Shown: piece by piece, positions 21,159 through 31,113 of the stretch
Layout of the letters: the number at the start of each line of letters is the position of its first letter
Position numbering within the stretch: position 1 is the first letter of the stretch
Source of the DNA: Isohypsibius dastychi
Taxonomy: Eukaryota > Tardigrada > Eutardigrada > Parachela > Isohypsibiidae
Length of the DNA stretch: 33,188 nt
Direction: 5' to 3'
Assembly: GCA_034696485.1 (NCBI GenBank)
Contig: JAQIWT010000124.1
Span: 1 to 33,188, forward strand
Notes under the pieces: model-generated
The model's input: only the letters and a program-made list of their open reading frames with translations
Database searches by the model: none
What the model was told of the DNA's origin: nothing
Translations under genes and position numbers: made by a program

Positions 21159-21420
21159 ATTTTCACGAGTGAAAACTGGTTTTTTTCGCTCTGTGTCACA
21201 CCGTTGATGACATCGGTGTCGTCTTTCTCGTTTGCGCTACTGACGACCTTTGCTCCTTCCGCGTTCTTCTTCACTGGTGTCAGTTGATCGTCTTCCCCGA
21301 ATGCGTCACTAGTAGACGATTCTTCGATCTTATCTCCAGTCGCTATTTTTGCTCACTGATCTTGATGAGGCTGTACATTCCAATAGTGTGAGCGTCGTCT
21401 ACTTGACGAGCTTCCGTCTT

Positions 21421-22274
21421 TTACATTTTGGCCATGATTTCCCCAGTTCCAGCATTTTTTGGACATTTCCGAGCAAAATGGCCTGTTACGCCACAGTTGT
21501 AACATCCTTTTTCTCCCTTGGATTTCCCTTTCCCGTAAATGCATTCCCTCCTGGTTCATTGCCTTTAAAAACACTGTTGGTGTTCGCTTGTTTGGGTGGC
21601 TCGTCTTTTGACGTTTCTTCCAAACTCTTCTGAATGGTTTTTGTCCACCAAACTTCTTGTTTTGTTTTCTTCATGATTCGTGATCCCGTGATTTCTTGAT
21701 TCATCCCGTTGATCTCGGTTCCCTCGCTGCTCTCCTGACCGCAGTCTGAGCCTGAACCAAATCATTGTAAAACTCTGTAGGAATTTTGGCTTTGGACAAT
21801 TCCACATGCCTAAAGTGAGAATATTTCAATCCTTCTTTTTAAAGCTGGATCACTTCACGATCCGTCATCTCTGGGTTGGCGAGGTAGATTTTAGTAAGCT
21901 TGTCATTGGAGTATGTGCTTGTCTTCCGCTGTTGTCTTCGCTGTCGTAACGTAGTCCAACGTTGCTGATCTGAATCATCCGGTCGGAAACGAGCGTAAAA
22001 CGCGTCGCGAAACTCCTCCCATCCTTAAAGGGGATTTTTCTTTTTTTGTTTCCTTGACTTACCAATCGCTAGCAAACAGCTCCAGTCACAGAGAAACTTG
22101 TTTCAGCAGTTTTGCCGAATCTCATTCCAAGGCCAATGCAATACGTTCAAATTTCCTGATGAACTCTTCTGCGTCCTCGTTTGCTCTTCTGCCAAAGTTA
22201 GGACAACGAGCTTCAGTGATCAATTTCAAGCCCGAGAACTCCTTGACCATCATCCGCGAATCCAGGACTGTCAT
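21421..22274 (-). pseudogene. Gag polyprotein with retrotransposon-gag domain and CCHC zinc knuckle, broken
   Basis: The N-terminal part (from ATG at 22274) has the capsid-like region with NEDAEEFIRKFERIALALE. The retrotrans_gag-like region at about 22020-21780 contains WEEFRDAFYARFRPDDSDQQ and, after an in-frame TAA (about 21840), FRHVELSKAKIPTEFYNDL. A Glu/Lys/Asn-rich linker leads to the zinc knuckle CYNCGVTGHFARKC at 21504-21463, which has exact CX2CX4HX4C spacing. The knuckle reads in a different frame from part of the linker. Gag would form particles and bind RNA. In-frame stops also occur near 22125 and 22095. Confidence 0.8.
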
Positions 22275-22399
22275 TCAAGCTCCTGTCCCTGATCCGCTCG
22301 AATCCTTGTCATCTCCTCTAGATCTCATGTTCCGTCCTTCAATTCGTCAAAACGATTCGTATCCTCCACGAAAAAACGCAACTGTTTCGGCACCAATGT

Positions 22400-23841
22400 A
22401 AGTGTAAGCCAAATCTTTGAACGAACCGGTTGATTTCCCAGCACCAATTTAATAAGGATGAAGCTTGTACCAAAATAGAAGTGTAATTAGAACGTGGAAA
22501 TCAAGAGTTTACATACTCTGAGAAAGAAGTACGAAAACAAGAGAACAATCGTATTGATGAACAATAGAGCAAAACCAGTCACCGACCGAATCACGGCGAG
22601 CTCCCAAGGTTAGACGTGATGAAAGTATGCTAAGTAGCGTTAGGTACCAAAGGTCATGATGACTGAAGCGTGTGAACGTAACAAAACTATGTGCGGCCAG
22701 TGGCAAAAAAATTTCATATGTGACCGTATGTGTCCGCTTATGTGAAGCCCAATCAAAACCAAAAATCGTCTGGCCACATGGGGCCCGCGCCCTATTTTTC
22801 AGTCTCTGGGGCCAAAAATGGCCGATTTTGACCAAAAAAAGGGGGTTTTGTTAATCTTTTGGGTCATTAGCCGAAATGTTTTCTGAATTTGCTGCCAAAA
22901 ACTGTTTTTTTCCGTGGGGCCGGAAATGTGGGGCCTAAGAAATATAACCCCCCCCCCCCCCCCCCCTTCCCTCCCCCTAAACTCACCCTTGCTGCTTAGA
23001 AAATCTTCTTGCACAGCAACTGTTTACCAAAGGTTACAATATTCCTAGCTATATTCTGATTTACGAAGACAGCAAAACGCCACAATTCACTACAAAATAC
23101 CATGACCACGAAACTTTTTGCTCACTAGTTCAGCCAATAACGGAACTCTTGTTTACAAAGCATAACCGGCGGCGAATGCTGAACTGCAAAAAACCTCTGC
23201 GGAATGCGACATACGTTCTGGGCTCTACCTCGAACCGAGAACTACCACCCCCTGCTTCCACTTAGTGAAGCGCGGGGATCCAGTCAACTAGAAACAATCA
23301 TAGCTGACTGGTGAGACTGTGAGCGAACAGCGGTTTGAAAGACGACAATCCTCTTGAACAACTGTGTGATGTATTTCTTCCCATTTCTCGCCAATTCTGA
23401 ATTTGTACTCAAAATTGAGCATCTAACACACAACTTGGTTTTTGAGTAAAAGCGCGTTTATATTGCAAAGGAGTACAGAAATTGTTGAAAGGATTTGTTT
23501 TGACTCAGTCACCTATCGATATTATTCTCAACGCAGCTTGAGGCGCGTTATAGGAACTGTCAACCAAACAACAGGACGGTAGATAATTAGGAACGTGTTG
23601 TTGCTGATCATCCGACTGCCACGAACTGGAAAACTGAGGTCGGATGAGTTGATTGTATGGAATAAGGTCATGAACCCCAGCAATCATCTAACTCAGAACT
23701 GGTCTTACGACTTGTGCCCCGCAGCTTTGTTACTTCGAGGCGGTAAACAAACTGACTTAATAAAGAGCCCCAATTTCTGTTGTTTTGGTCAACCTTCAGT
23801 GCAGTGGTTGTTTCAAACCTTTTTATCAGCTTACTTCTAGG
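22400..23841. other. No gene seen; 19-C tract
   Basis: No convincing exon. The stretch contains G/C-rich low-complexity sequence around 22770-22980 and a run of 19 C at 22948-22966. The last hundred bases are the upstream region of the chitin-binding gene; no TATA box was found there. Confidence 0.5.
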
Positions 23842-24537
23842 ATGAATAGTCTGCTGTATGTTACATTCGCATGCTTGGTAATATTTTCTACCGCAGTGGA
23901 ACCCGATGTACCACAACCTCCTCAGCCAAAGAATCGTCCGGTAAGAAACAATTGTTGCATTAATCCCGCATCCAACTGTTTTGGGTTGATGAACCAAACA
24001 TTGACAGGGTGGTGGAGGTCCAAATAACGACCCTCCGGGACCACCCCAAGTTCCCAAATGGCTTGACGCACTTTACATCCTGAGAGGAGGAAAAGATCTG
24101 ACCACTGAAGAACAACAAGATCTCCTCAAAAATGCGGTTGCTGGGGTGGACTACCCAGTAAACGGTGATGTGCCCCCTGGTTCTGAAAAATGTGAAGATC
24201 ACAAAACACCGCATGGATATTATGCTGACGTCAGCGAACCAAGTAAATGTCAAGCTTTCCATTTCTGTAGCCCTGACGGGGTTGATTCTGCATTCGTGTG
24301 CCCCAACAAAACAGTAAGTCGTTTTCCCCTGCCTGCTCTCTCTTATTGAAGAAGGAACATTTTCAGCTGTTTAACCAAATCACGTTGATTTGCGACTGGT
24401 TCTTCAACGTTGACTGCAGCAAGTCCGCCCGATTTGCCGACTATAGTAACAGACGGCTGTATCTCGACTCATCCTTTCAAGACCCGAAACTCTATCAGCT
24501 TTTGGACGATCAGTTGGTCTACCCCTCGACGCCATAA
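23842..24537 (+). CDS. Secreted chitin-binding type-2 (CBM14, peritrophin-A) protein, three exons
   Basis: Exons 23842-23940, 24008-24313 and 24367-24537 are separated by phase-0 introns of 67 and 53 nt and give 191 residues with no fault. A signal peptide (LLYVTFACLVIFSTAV) is followed by a Pro/Gly-rich linker (residues about 20-50). Then comes one chitin-binding type-2 domain with six cysteines: EKCEDHKTPHGYYADV, KCQAFHFC, FVCPNKT, LFNQ and LICDWFFNVDC. The LFNQ...CDWxFNVDC ending is typical of ecdysozoan cuticle and peritrophic proteins. It should act outside the cell, binding chitin in cuticle or gut lining. A single domain in a short protein fits a structural or organising role rather than an enzyme. 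Confidence 0.92.
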
Positions 24538-24637
24538 ATGGCAATTCTGCGTCCAGGGGAAACAAAAGAAAATATGGCAAGCTGAACCACAAGTACTCTT
24601 TTTGAATCAATTTGTTTGTCTTTGGTGGGGGTTTTAG

Positions 24638-24727
24638 TTGAACGACGAGATTCATGCAAAAGAATTTCAGCAGTTAGAAGTAAATTCGTTCAACTGCGAT
24701 ATTGGAGATGCTTATAAAATTCTCAAG
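24638..24727 (+). CDS. Candidate extra exon downstream of the chitin-binding gene
   Basis: A 90-nt open stretch of 30 codons (EIHAKEFQQLEVNSFNCD) lies exactly between TTTTAG and GTCATT and is phase 0 at both ends, like the introns of the preceding gene. It could be an alternative 3' exon of that gene or part of a separate one. No transcript evidence is available here. Confidence 0.3.
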
Positions 24728-24860
24728 GTCATTCATTCTGCTATCTGTTTGAATGATTACATGAATCATCGAGACCTCAGGGTGAAATCGATTTAACAAA
24801 GTGACAACAAAAACTGTCTGACAAAAGCAGTTCTTCCGGATTGATGAGAAAAGTTGACCC

Positions 24861-25076
24861 TTGAACTCGAATTCAGCAGACAATCAAACACATTTAGGGG
24901 TGCACGAAACGAGTTCTGTCCTGAACTATGAAGGGGTTGTTCCCAGGGCAAGATTGACTGAGCAATTTGCCGGTCACAGTACAAATAACCGAGCTGACCA
25001 AATGCCAACACGACAAGCTTTCGCACAAACCACCCGAGTGCTGCATATGCTGGACGCGGGAGTATCGTTCAATTGA
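24861..25076 (+). CDS. Unrecognised short frame
   Basis: 71 codons ending TGA, with VVPRARLTEQFAGHSTNNR and a possible acceptor ACATTTAG at 24897. It may be a terminal exon. No family recognised. Confidence 0.25.
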   Translation: MNSNSADNQTHLGVHETSSVLNYEGVVPRARLTEQFAGHSTNNRADQMPTRQAFAQTTRVLHMLDAGVSFN

Positions 25077-25111
25077 TTTCTCTGACTTTGGTTGTATTCA
25101 GGACAGTCAGA

Positions 25112-25184
25112 ATGTTCTGTACTTCGGTCGGTATTTGTAGCCCATTCGCTGTATTATTGTTCACAGCATTTTCCGTGAAAACAG
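25112..25184 (+). CDS. Candidate first exon encoding a signal peptide
   Basis: ATG at 25112 gives 24 residues, MFCTSVGICSPFAVLLFTAF then SVKT, and ends in phase 1 at a GTGAGT donor (25185). This looks like the secretory leader exon of a gene whose later exons were not found. A SINE and the pogo element lie immediately downstream, so the gene may have been interrupted or the exons may lie beyond the insertions. Confidence 0.35.
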
Positions 25185-25499
25185 GTGAGTTGAAACTAAA
25201 TTCTAAACCCTTCTGAAAATCAAAAATCATTTTGGAAGCATCTTCTCTGACTCATTTGAAATACATATAACAGTTCAAATCTCGGTTCAAAAAGAAGGAA
25301 ACCGACTGACTCTAATTGTTTCAAAAAAGCGTTTTGCTCAGAAAAAAATGTCAACGTGGGTTCACAATCCAGCCCAATCACAATCCAAAACAATCGATCG
25401 ACCCCAGTAATATTACATTGCAAGTAGTGTGCCACTTCCGCGGTGGACCAAGCGCGGTCAGTGCTTAATGGGGGTTTATCCCACAATTCTTGTTACGTC

Positions 25500-25893
25500 G
25501 AAATTGCGTCATCGATGACCTTTTTTGAAAATATCATCTGGCAAAAATTTCTTCCAGTCACAAACCACGAAGGGTCTGAAACGAGCTCTAGAGTTTGTAA
25601 CCATTCTACGGCCGAGTGACCCCTCCTCAAACGGAAGGGAAACATAGGATACAACATTGGTCATGACACTAGGGATTAAATCCCTTCGTACTAGCCTAGT
25701 GTCGTGACGAATGAACACAGGCTCAATGACATGCCAAAGACGTTGTGAGTAAACGCACTAGGGTCGGGGTGAATACAATACCAATGTCGGCTGTAGTGTG
25801 GTTTAATCGAAAAAATCCACCATGTGGGGGATTTGAACCCACGATCCTGCTCTCCCAAGTAGACGGTAGAACCGCTGAGTCACAACACCTTGT
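25500..25893 (-). repeat. tRNA-derived SINE
   Basis: On the minus strand an A box TGACTCAGCGG (25882-25872) and a B box GGTTCAAATCC (25839-25829) are spaced as in a tRNA. Each differs from its consensus at one base, so they form an RNA polymerase III promoter. The arms do not fold into a clean cloverleaf, so this is a tRNA-derived head rather than a tRNA gene. A non-tRNA body follows to about 25500. The exact 3' end is uncertain. Confidence 0.7.
25660..25708. repeat. Imperfect 14-bp inverted repeat in the SINE body
   Basis: GTCATGACACTAGG at 25660-25673 and CCTAGTGTCGTGAC at 25695-25708 pair with one mismatch around a 21-base spacer. Confidence 0.7.
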
Positions 25894-25918
25894 TAATATC
25901 GGGGTTTTCTGTTTGCTA

Positions 25919-26169
25919 CCAGTAAAACTCTTGAGTTGGCGCCCTGTGTTAAAAACTCTTGAGTTGGCGCCCTGACGGTTCGTTTCCGAATCTTTTGACA
26001 AATGTGGGTAAGGTATGGTTTTGAAGCCCGGAAAATTCTCTACAAAACATACTTTATTTTGACCGGATCAACCAATATGCAAATGAAGAATCAGCGATTG
26101 AAATTAACTGGCTGATTTGCATTGATAGCCAGGCGCGCCGCTTACCGCACTTTCTAGAACCCGCTGTTT
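25919..26169 (+). repeat. Left terminal inverted repeat of the pogo-like element
   Basis: 251 bp, starting CCAGTAAAACTC. It contains two direct copies of a 23-bp block beginning AAAACTCTTGAG and ending GGCGCCCTG at 25924-25946 and 25952-25974, spaced 28 bp start to start. These are the likely transposase-binding sites. Confidence 0.95.
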
Positions 26170-26273
26170 AGATTGGAGCAGAAATGTTCTGAAATGGCTC
26201 AATTTCAATTTCAACTTTCTTCCCACGTCTGGCTTTATCTTGTTTTCACTTTGGCTTCCTTTCTGCCTTGAGG

Positions 26274-28278
26274 ATGTTGAGTTCTAAACTGCTGACTGCT
26301 TATCAAGATGTGAAGAGTGGAACTCCAGTCAAGGAGGCTGCGAGGAAGCACGGTGTGAGTGAATCCACTTTACGACGAAGAATCATCCAGCTTATTCCAT
26401 CTCCCACGGGTGGTCAGAAATTATTCAGCGAATACGATGAGGAACTGCTCGCTACTGTCATCAGGGATTATGAATCCTTTGACTTGCCTCTAACGAACGA
26501 TCAAATGCTGATAATCTGCAGAGATTTAGCAAAAAAACGAGGTAATTTTCCAGTTTGGATTTATTAATTTATTCCCAGTTGTTGTGTTTGTAGGCATTGA
26601 CGGACGTATCGACGCACAATGGCTAAGACGTTTTTTCGAAAGGAAGAATTTTTCTCTGCGAAGTGCTTGTTCCAAGAACCATGGTAAAGAAACGAAATTC
26701 ACAGCGGAGAAGGCCGAAAGATTCATCCAGATTCTTGATATACTGTGGAAACGAGGTTATTTGGATGATCCGCGACTGATCTTCAATCTAGATGAGAGTG
26801 GATTTATCTTGGGGAGCCCGAACGCAAAGAAAGTGATTGCTACCAAAGGGAGAAAACGTGTTGAAAGGTTCAGCAAAGGTGCGGTGATAATTATCATAGC
26901 TGTCAGTTAGACTACAGTAAGCTGTTTTTTTGCAGGAGATGTTCGGAAACAGATAACAACCTTACCTTGTGGCAATGCGGCTGGAGATGTCTTGAAACCC
27001 CTTATCCTCTATGATGGAAAAGTCCTCATGGCAGAATGGTTCGATGGGACGGAGAGTGGTGTTTTGATTGAACGAAATCACAATGGGACAATGGACACTC
27101 GGGTCTTCTTTGCTTATATTGAGCAAGTCGTATTTCCGTTCATCGAATCGATTGGAAAAGAAAACCCGAAGGTACAACCATTGGACTTACGCTAATCATG
27201 TTTAATATAATTATTTATATGCTCAATCTATTTTGCAAAGGTTCCCAAAATTTAAAATTTATTATTTTTTCAGGCCGTCATCTTTCTCGATGGCCATTAC
27301 AGCCACATTTACAATCTCGAGCTTGTGGAATTTTGCCGAATGGTGAGCTATTTCCTAGGTTTTCAGCCCATGTTTCTGACTTTGTTATTTAGCGTCAAAT
27401 TGAGTTGGTCTGCCTGCCTTCTGGACAAACGTCTAAATTACAATCATGGGACAAAAAAGTTTTCGGCCAGCTCAAGACTAAATGGAAGTCTTACCAGCGT
27501 AAAATCGATTTAGCAAGTGATCAGGTTCGAACTTCATCCTCAGTTAATCTATCATTCGTTTTCAAATAATTTCAAATCTTAGATTACGCGGAATAATTTC
27601 TCACGGCATTTTTGGACTGTATGGAAAAGCATTGATGCAAGTCCATATCTTATTTCGGGATTCAAGGGCACCGGAATTTATCCGTATAATCCCGATGTCA
27701 TTCGAGCTGCCGTATACAAGCCGCCTGTTGCCCCGAATCCAGTTACTGATCAGCCGGAAATTGAAGAACTCTTGGAAGCTAATACGATTTTGTTCATGAA
27801 CAAGGCTGCGGAATTCAACTTGTCCGATGTTCATATCTCTGGAGCGCGGCAAGCTCTCGCCGATTATTTTAACAGTATGTTATTTTACGTGTTGTTCTGA
27901 GAAAATTATTGTATGATCTTATTTCCTTTTTCAGAGGAAAATGTCGTACATGGACTTATGTCGATAAACGCCGAAAATATTCACGGCGCTCCAGTAAGCG
28001 AGAGAGTGGGAACGAAGAAAGAGTCATTAAGAATCGATACATCGGACGGAAAACTACTCTGCCTTTCGCCGATCAAAAAGATTCTGGAAAAACGAAAAGA
28101 AAAAGCCATAGCTTTCACCGCAGAGAAAAAGAAAAGTCGAGAGAATAAGCCAAAAGCCAGATTAATCGGACCAGCTATTAAGAAAAAAAGACCGGAACCA
28201 AAGAAAAAAGTGCCGGTTCAACCAGCTGTTGAGAAAGAGATCACCAAACGTGTTACTAGGTCGCAGAAGAAGAAATGA
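26274..28278 (+). CDS. pogo-like DDD transposase, seven exons, 541 aa
   Basis: Exons are 26274-26541, 26594-26878, 26936-27171, 27274-27342, 27393-27524, 27583-27874 and 27935-28278. All introns (50-102 nt) are GT-AG, and the joined frame is 541 residues. Residues about 4-40 form a psq-type helix-turn-helix (VKEAARKHGVSESTLRRR). Residues about 50-115 resemble the second CENP-B/Tc5 DNA-binding helix set (AQWLRRFFERKNFSLRSA). The DDE_1 catalytic core has Asp156 (IFNLDESGF), Asp269 (VIFLDGHYSH) and Asp306 (LQSWDKKVFGQLK), with 36 residues between the last two. The C-terminal 90 residues are strongly Lys-rich and may carry a nuclear localisation signal. The enzyme should cut and paste the element at TA sites. 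No inactivating change was seen. ATG at 26274 is the first in the exon. Confidence 0.93.
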
Positions 28279-28319
28279 AGTTGAGATTTGTCAGTTCTGT
28301 TAAATAGTACTTGATTTTA

Positions 28320-28570
28320 AAACAGCGGGTTCTAGAAGGTGCGGTAAGCGGCGCGCCTGGCTATCAATGCAAATCAGCCAGTTAATTTCAATCGCTGATT
28401 CTTCATTTGCATATTGGTTGATCCGGTCAAAATAAAGTATGTTTTGTAGAGAATTTTCCGGGCTTCAAAACCATACCTTACCCACATTTGTCAAAAGATT
28501 CGGAAACGAACCGTCAGGGCGCCAACTCAAGAGTTTTTAACACAGGGCGCCAACTCAAGAGTTTTACTGG
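28320..28570 (-). repeat. Right terminal inverted repeat of the pogo-like element
   Basis: Inverse copy of the left repeat with one difference. It carries the mirrored pair of 23-bp blocks at 28543-28565 and 28515-28537 and ends GTTTTACTGG before the TA duplication. Confidence 0.95.
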
Positions 28571-28572
28571 TA

Positions 28573-29250
28573 GGAAGTGTAACTGGATTTAAGAGCTCAA
28601 AAACTGGCTAAGTCCTGATACTGTGTGATAGATTGGAATAGTTTTTGGACGGGTTCATTGTCTCGTCCTGAGTATCTCGTCACGCAATGACTGATTCTCA
28701 GTCAGATGCGGTTCCGAGACAATGCATAATTCAAAATCAGCTGTGCTGCCGAATGCAGCCACAGCAGCCAACCGGATGAGCAAAGACTTCCAAACATTTG
28801 TGATGCAACTTTGACCGCTTTTTCCAAGGCCACGCTCCTCAAAATCATTTAGAAGTGGTCAGGACTCAAGAGTGCTCGCTTTGAATCGAGCAATTTAACT
28901 GGTGCATCAACACGTTTCGAATGAGTCCGAGACGGTTCTTCCAAAAAGATGATTAATTTTTTTAATGCCTTGAGGCTTGCTTAAAATTATAATTCTTTGT
29001 TTACCCAAAAAAATGGTCTGAATAATAACACACAACGAATGGGTTGACCAATGTCGTCGTGAATACAGAACAGTCTGACTGTCATGACGAATACAGTCGA
29101 AGTCAGAGAAATCAATTGGACGACACTCGTCCAGCATTTGTAGCGCTTGGGTCGTTGTGAATTTTCAAGCCCCAAGGTATCGATGGAAGTGACGAAATCA
29201 TTCCGGTGGTAGTTAACTGGCAAGATAGTCTACCGTGGAGGTGATAGAGC
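28573..29250. other. No gene seen
   Basis: Only short frames. Nothing in this stretch resembles continuation of the reading frames left of the pogo element. Confidence 0.4.
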
Positions 29251-29411
29251 AGTACTCCGTTCTGCCGATTTAGTGCACCCTCTTTTCGCTGTGTCGGTCG
29301 GCTCACCACACTTATAATGCGTGAGCTCCGGGTGCACCCTCTGGCTGCGCACTTGGTGAGCCAACTGGCGCAGCGAAAAGGGGGCGCACTTAATCGGCAG
29401 AACGGAGTACT
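29251..29411. mobile_element. Foldback MITE (161 bp)
   Basis: The ends AGTACTCCGTTCTGCCGATT and its inverted copy (29392-29411) open a near-full-length inverted repeat of about 60 bp per arm, including CTTTTCGCTG and GGCTCACCA on both sides. The whole unit can fold on itself. It has no coding capacity. No clear target duplication was found, so the superfamily is unknown. Confidence 0.75.
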
Positions 29412-30372
29412 CAAGTAATTAAATGGATACAGTGGATACAGCGGATAGAGCGGATTTAATAAAGAAAAAAATCACAAAAACCCGAAAGTGACCTTCGATG
29501 TCACTCCGCCGTGGAAGAAATCTGAAAGCCCATCCGAGAAGCAAGCAACTGATATTAACGGGATTTCGAGAAGGATGATAAGAAATGCGACAAGATTGCA
29601 TCTATTTTGGCTATCCGTTTCATGGTTTCTTTCTTCGAAGAGTCAAACCAGGAGACGATCTGCTGAAGAACAAGGTCATTTATCGGGCCCACGCTGTTTC
29701 TGTCGAATCTTTTCGATATCTCGATATGTTTCTGATGGAATTATGACTTTTCTTATCTGAATTACAGACTGCGTTTCATCAAATTCGAAAACATCTGTCT
29801 GCGACTTCACAATTCTACAGCTTGAGATGAGATGCCTGCAGCATCTCATGGCATTTCAAGGTAACAAGTATTCAATTTGCTTCGGCGACAGAGATTTCCA
29901 TAAACAGCCTGTTCAAATGCTCCTGAAACAATTGTTCTAGAAAAGAAGCTGGCAGTGCGGCATGGACCTTGTCACCAGCATGTTTAAGAAGAATGGTAGT
30001 CAGTTCGGTAACGAAGTGAAAGCAGGCCACTACCGTAACCCAAGAGGTTTCGAATCCTGCCCATTCTGCATGATCTTCTAAATTTCAATAAAACCTTGCG
30101 GAAGTTAATTATCGCTGCGGTGAGAGCAACATCATGGACACAAACTGAGTTCTGTTATTCAGTAATCGGACTCGCAATTCACGTTTTGGTATCACCTCTG
30201 ATATTCAGCGTCGTACAAAGCGCGTGCAAGAAATAAATCAACAAACAACTAGCGAGAGTTTCGACAGGCTCTAATTTTTGGCCAAATGAATCCCGATAAT
30301 CACGTTCGATGTGACGAATTCACGGAAATCTCCGCTTTTTTCGGCTGGCAAACAAAATGGGCGCTACCCAAC
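29412..30372. other. Unassigned; one exon-like stretch
   Basis: The start of this stretch has a short imperfect repeat of GGATACAG (about 29425-29455). A plus-strand open stretch at about 29635-29748 contains VKPGDDLLKNKVIYRAHAVS, and the sequence after an AATTACAG acceptor at 29767 is open for about 20 codons. No gene could be built. Confidence 0.35.
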
Positions 30373-31086
30373 TCACTCCAAGGAAGCGAGGGAGTCGCTG
30401 TCCGAGCATGTGCCCCAACTCCTATTCCAAATTTTCTCCTGCTTCGCTTTCACATCGGCTTCGACTGTGACTCTCACATTACCGAGAAAACTTTCCGTCG
30501 TTGCATCGGTTGCAGCATCAGTACTCAGTCTTTTCCGTTTATCTTTCGCAACTGATTTCCGTCTCTCGTGTTTTAAATGAAGAGCCGGCAGCAGAAGAAT
30601 ACAAATAATCACGCTAAGGTATAGGATACTTTCGAGGATCAGATATACAATAAGCGTCAACACCCATTTCCAATCCGTTCGTTTGGGCTGTTCCGAAAAA
30701 TAAATGGATGCGAATGTGCAGCTTAAAAGAGAGGCAATCCGAAAGAGAACATTCACCCAAACAAGAACAGTTCTCCAGTATGGCTTGCCACAGAATACAG
30801 GGATTTTTGATTTTGGGTTAAAATCCAGCTCCTCTGAAGGATCGTTGACTAATGGGGAGAAATAAAACGGGAGCTCAAACTTGCGAAACTTGGATAGAAC
30901 GATTAAAAGGAGATCAATCATGAGCAGAATAAAAAATAATACTCCGGAGAAATATAGGATATGCAGTACATAAGTGTTGAATGACAGCTTTGTTGCAAGG
31001 ATGATGAGAAAGACAACATCAAACACCATGTGAAGAGTGAAATGATGAACCAACAATATAAAGTAAACAAAAATGAAACAAGCCAT
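30373..31086 (-). CDS. Multi-pass membrane protein of unknown family (237 aa)
   Basis: An intronless frame from ATG at 31086 gives 237 residues with no fault. There are five or six hydrophobic segments: FIFVYFILLVHHFTLHMVF, a second helix near residues 22-45, FFILLMIDLLLIVL, VLVWVNVLFRIASLLSCTF, and WVLTLIVYLILESILYLSV with following ICILLLPAL. A loop between the third and fourth contains a Pro/Asp-rich stretch and one Cys. The C-terminal 70 residues are hydrophilic and basic (KHERRKSVAKDKRKR) then acidic, and are probably cytosolic. No family was recognised. The topology would suit a small transporter-like or tetraspan-type protein, but no signature supports either. Confidence 0.7.
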   Translation of the reverse strand: MACFIFVYFILLVHHFTLHMVFDVVFLIILATKLSFNTYVLHILYFSGVLFFILLMIDLLLIVLSKFRKFELPFYFSPLVNDPSEELDFNPKSKIPVFCGKPYWRTVLVWVNVLFRIASLLSCTFASIYFSEQPKRTDWKWVLTLIVYLILESILYLSVIICILLLPALHLKHERRKSVAKDKRKRLSTDAATDATTESFLGNVRVTVEADVKAKQEKIWNRSWGTCSDSDSLASLE

Positions 31087-31113
31087 TCTTTCGACAACAA
31101 TCAGGCTGTTCAC

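Larger units (their letters stand above)
19028..22274 (-). mobile_element. Ty3/Gypsy-like retrotransposon remnant (Gag and protease), split by a nested element
   Basis: The minus strand carries a Gag with a CCHC zinc knuckle, then protease-like sequence. Reverse transcriptase, RNase H and integrase were not found, nor were LTRs. Stops and frameshifts are frequent, so it is an old remnant. A TTAA-flanked element (19472-20478) lies inside it. Removing that element and one TTAA copy leaves the flanking minus-strand reading frame continuous, which supports insertion into a once-coding Gag-Pol. Confidence 0.7.
25919..28570 (+). mobile_element. Complete pogo-like DNA transposon (2,652 bp), apparently intact
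   Basis: The element is bounded by TA duplications (25917-25918 and 28571-28572) and by terminal inverted repeats of 251 bp (25919-26169 and 28320-28570) that start CCAGTAAAAC. Compared base by base, the two repeats differ only at 26151/28338. Between them is a single seven-exon transposase gene with every splice site and the frame intact. TA targets and a CENP-B/pogo-type DDD transposase place it in the pogo branch of Tc1/mariner. The near-identical repeats show recent insertion. Confidence 0.95.

Noticed and set aside
25801-25893. A functional tRNA gene on the minus strand
   Set aside because: Both boxes are imperfect and no consistent acceptor or anticodon stem forms; a tRNA-derived SINE explains it better.
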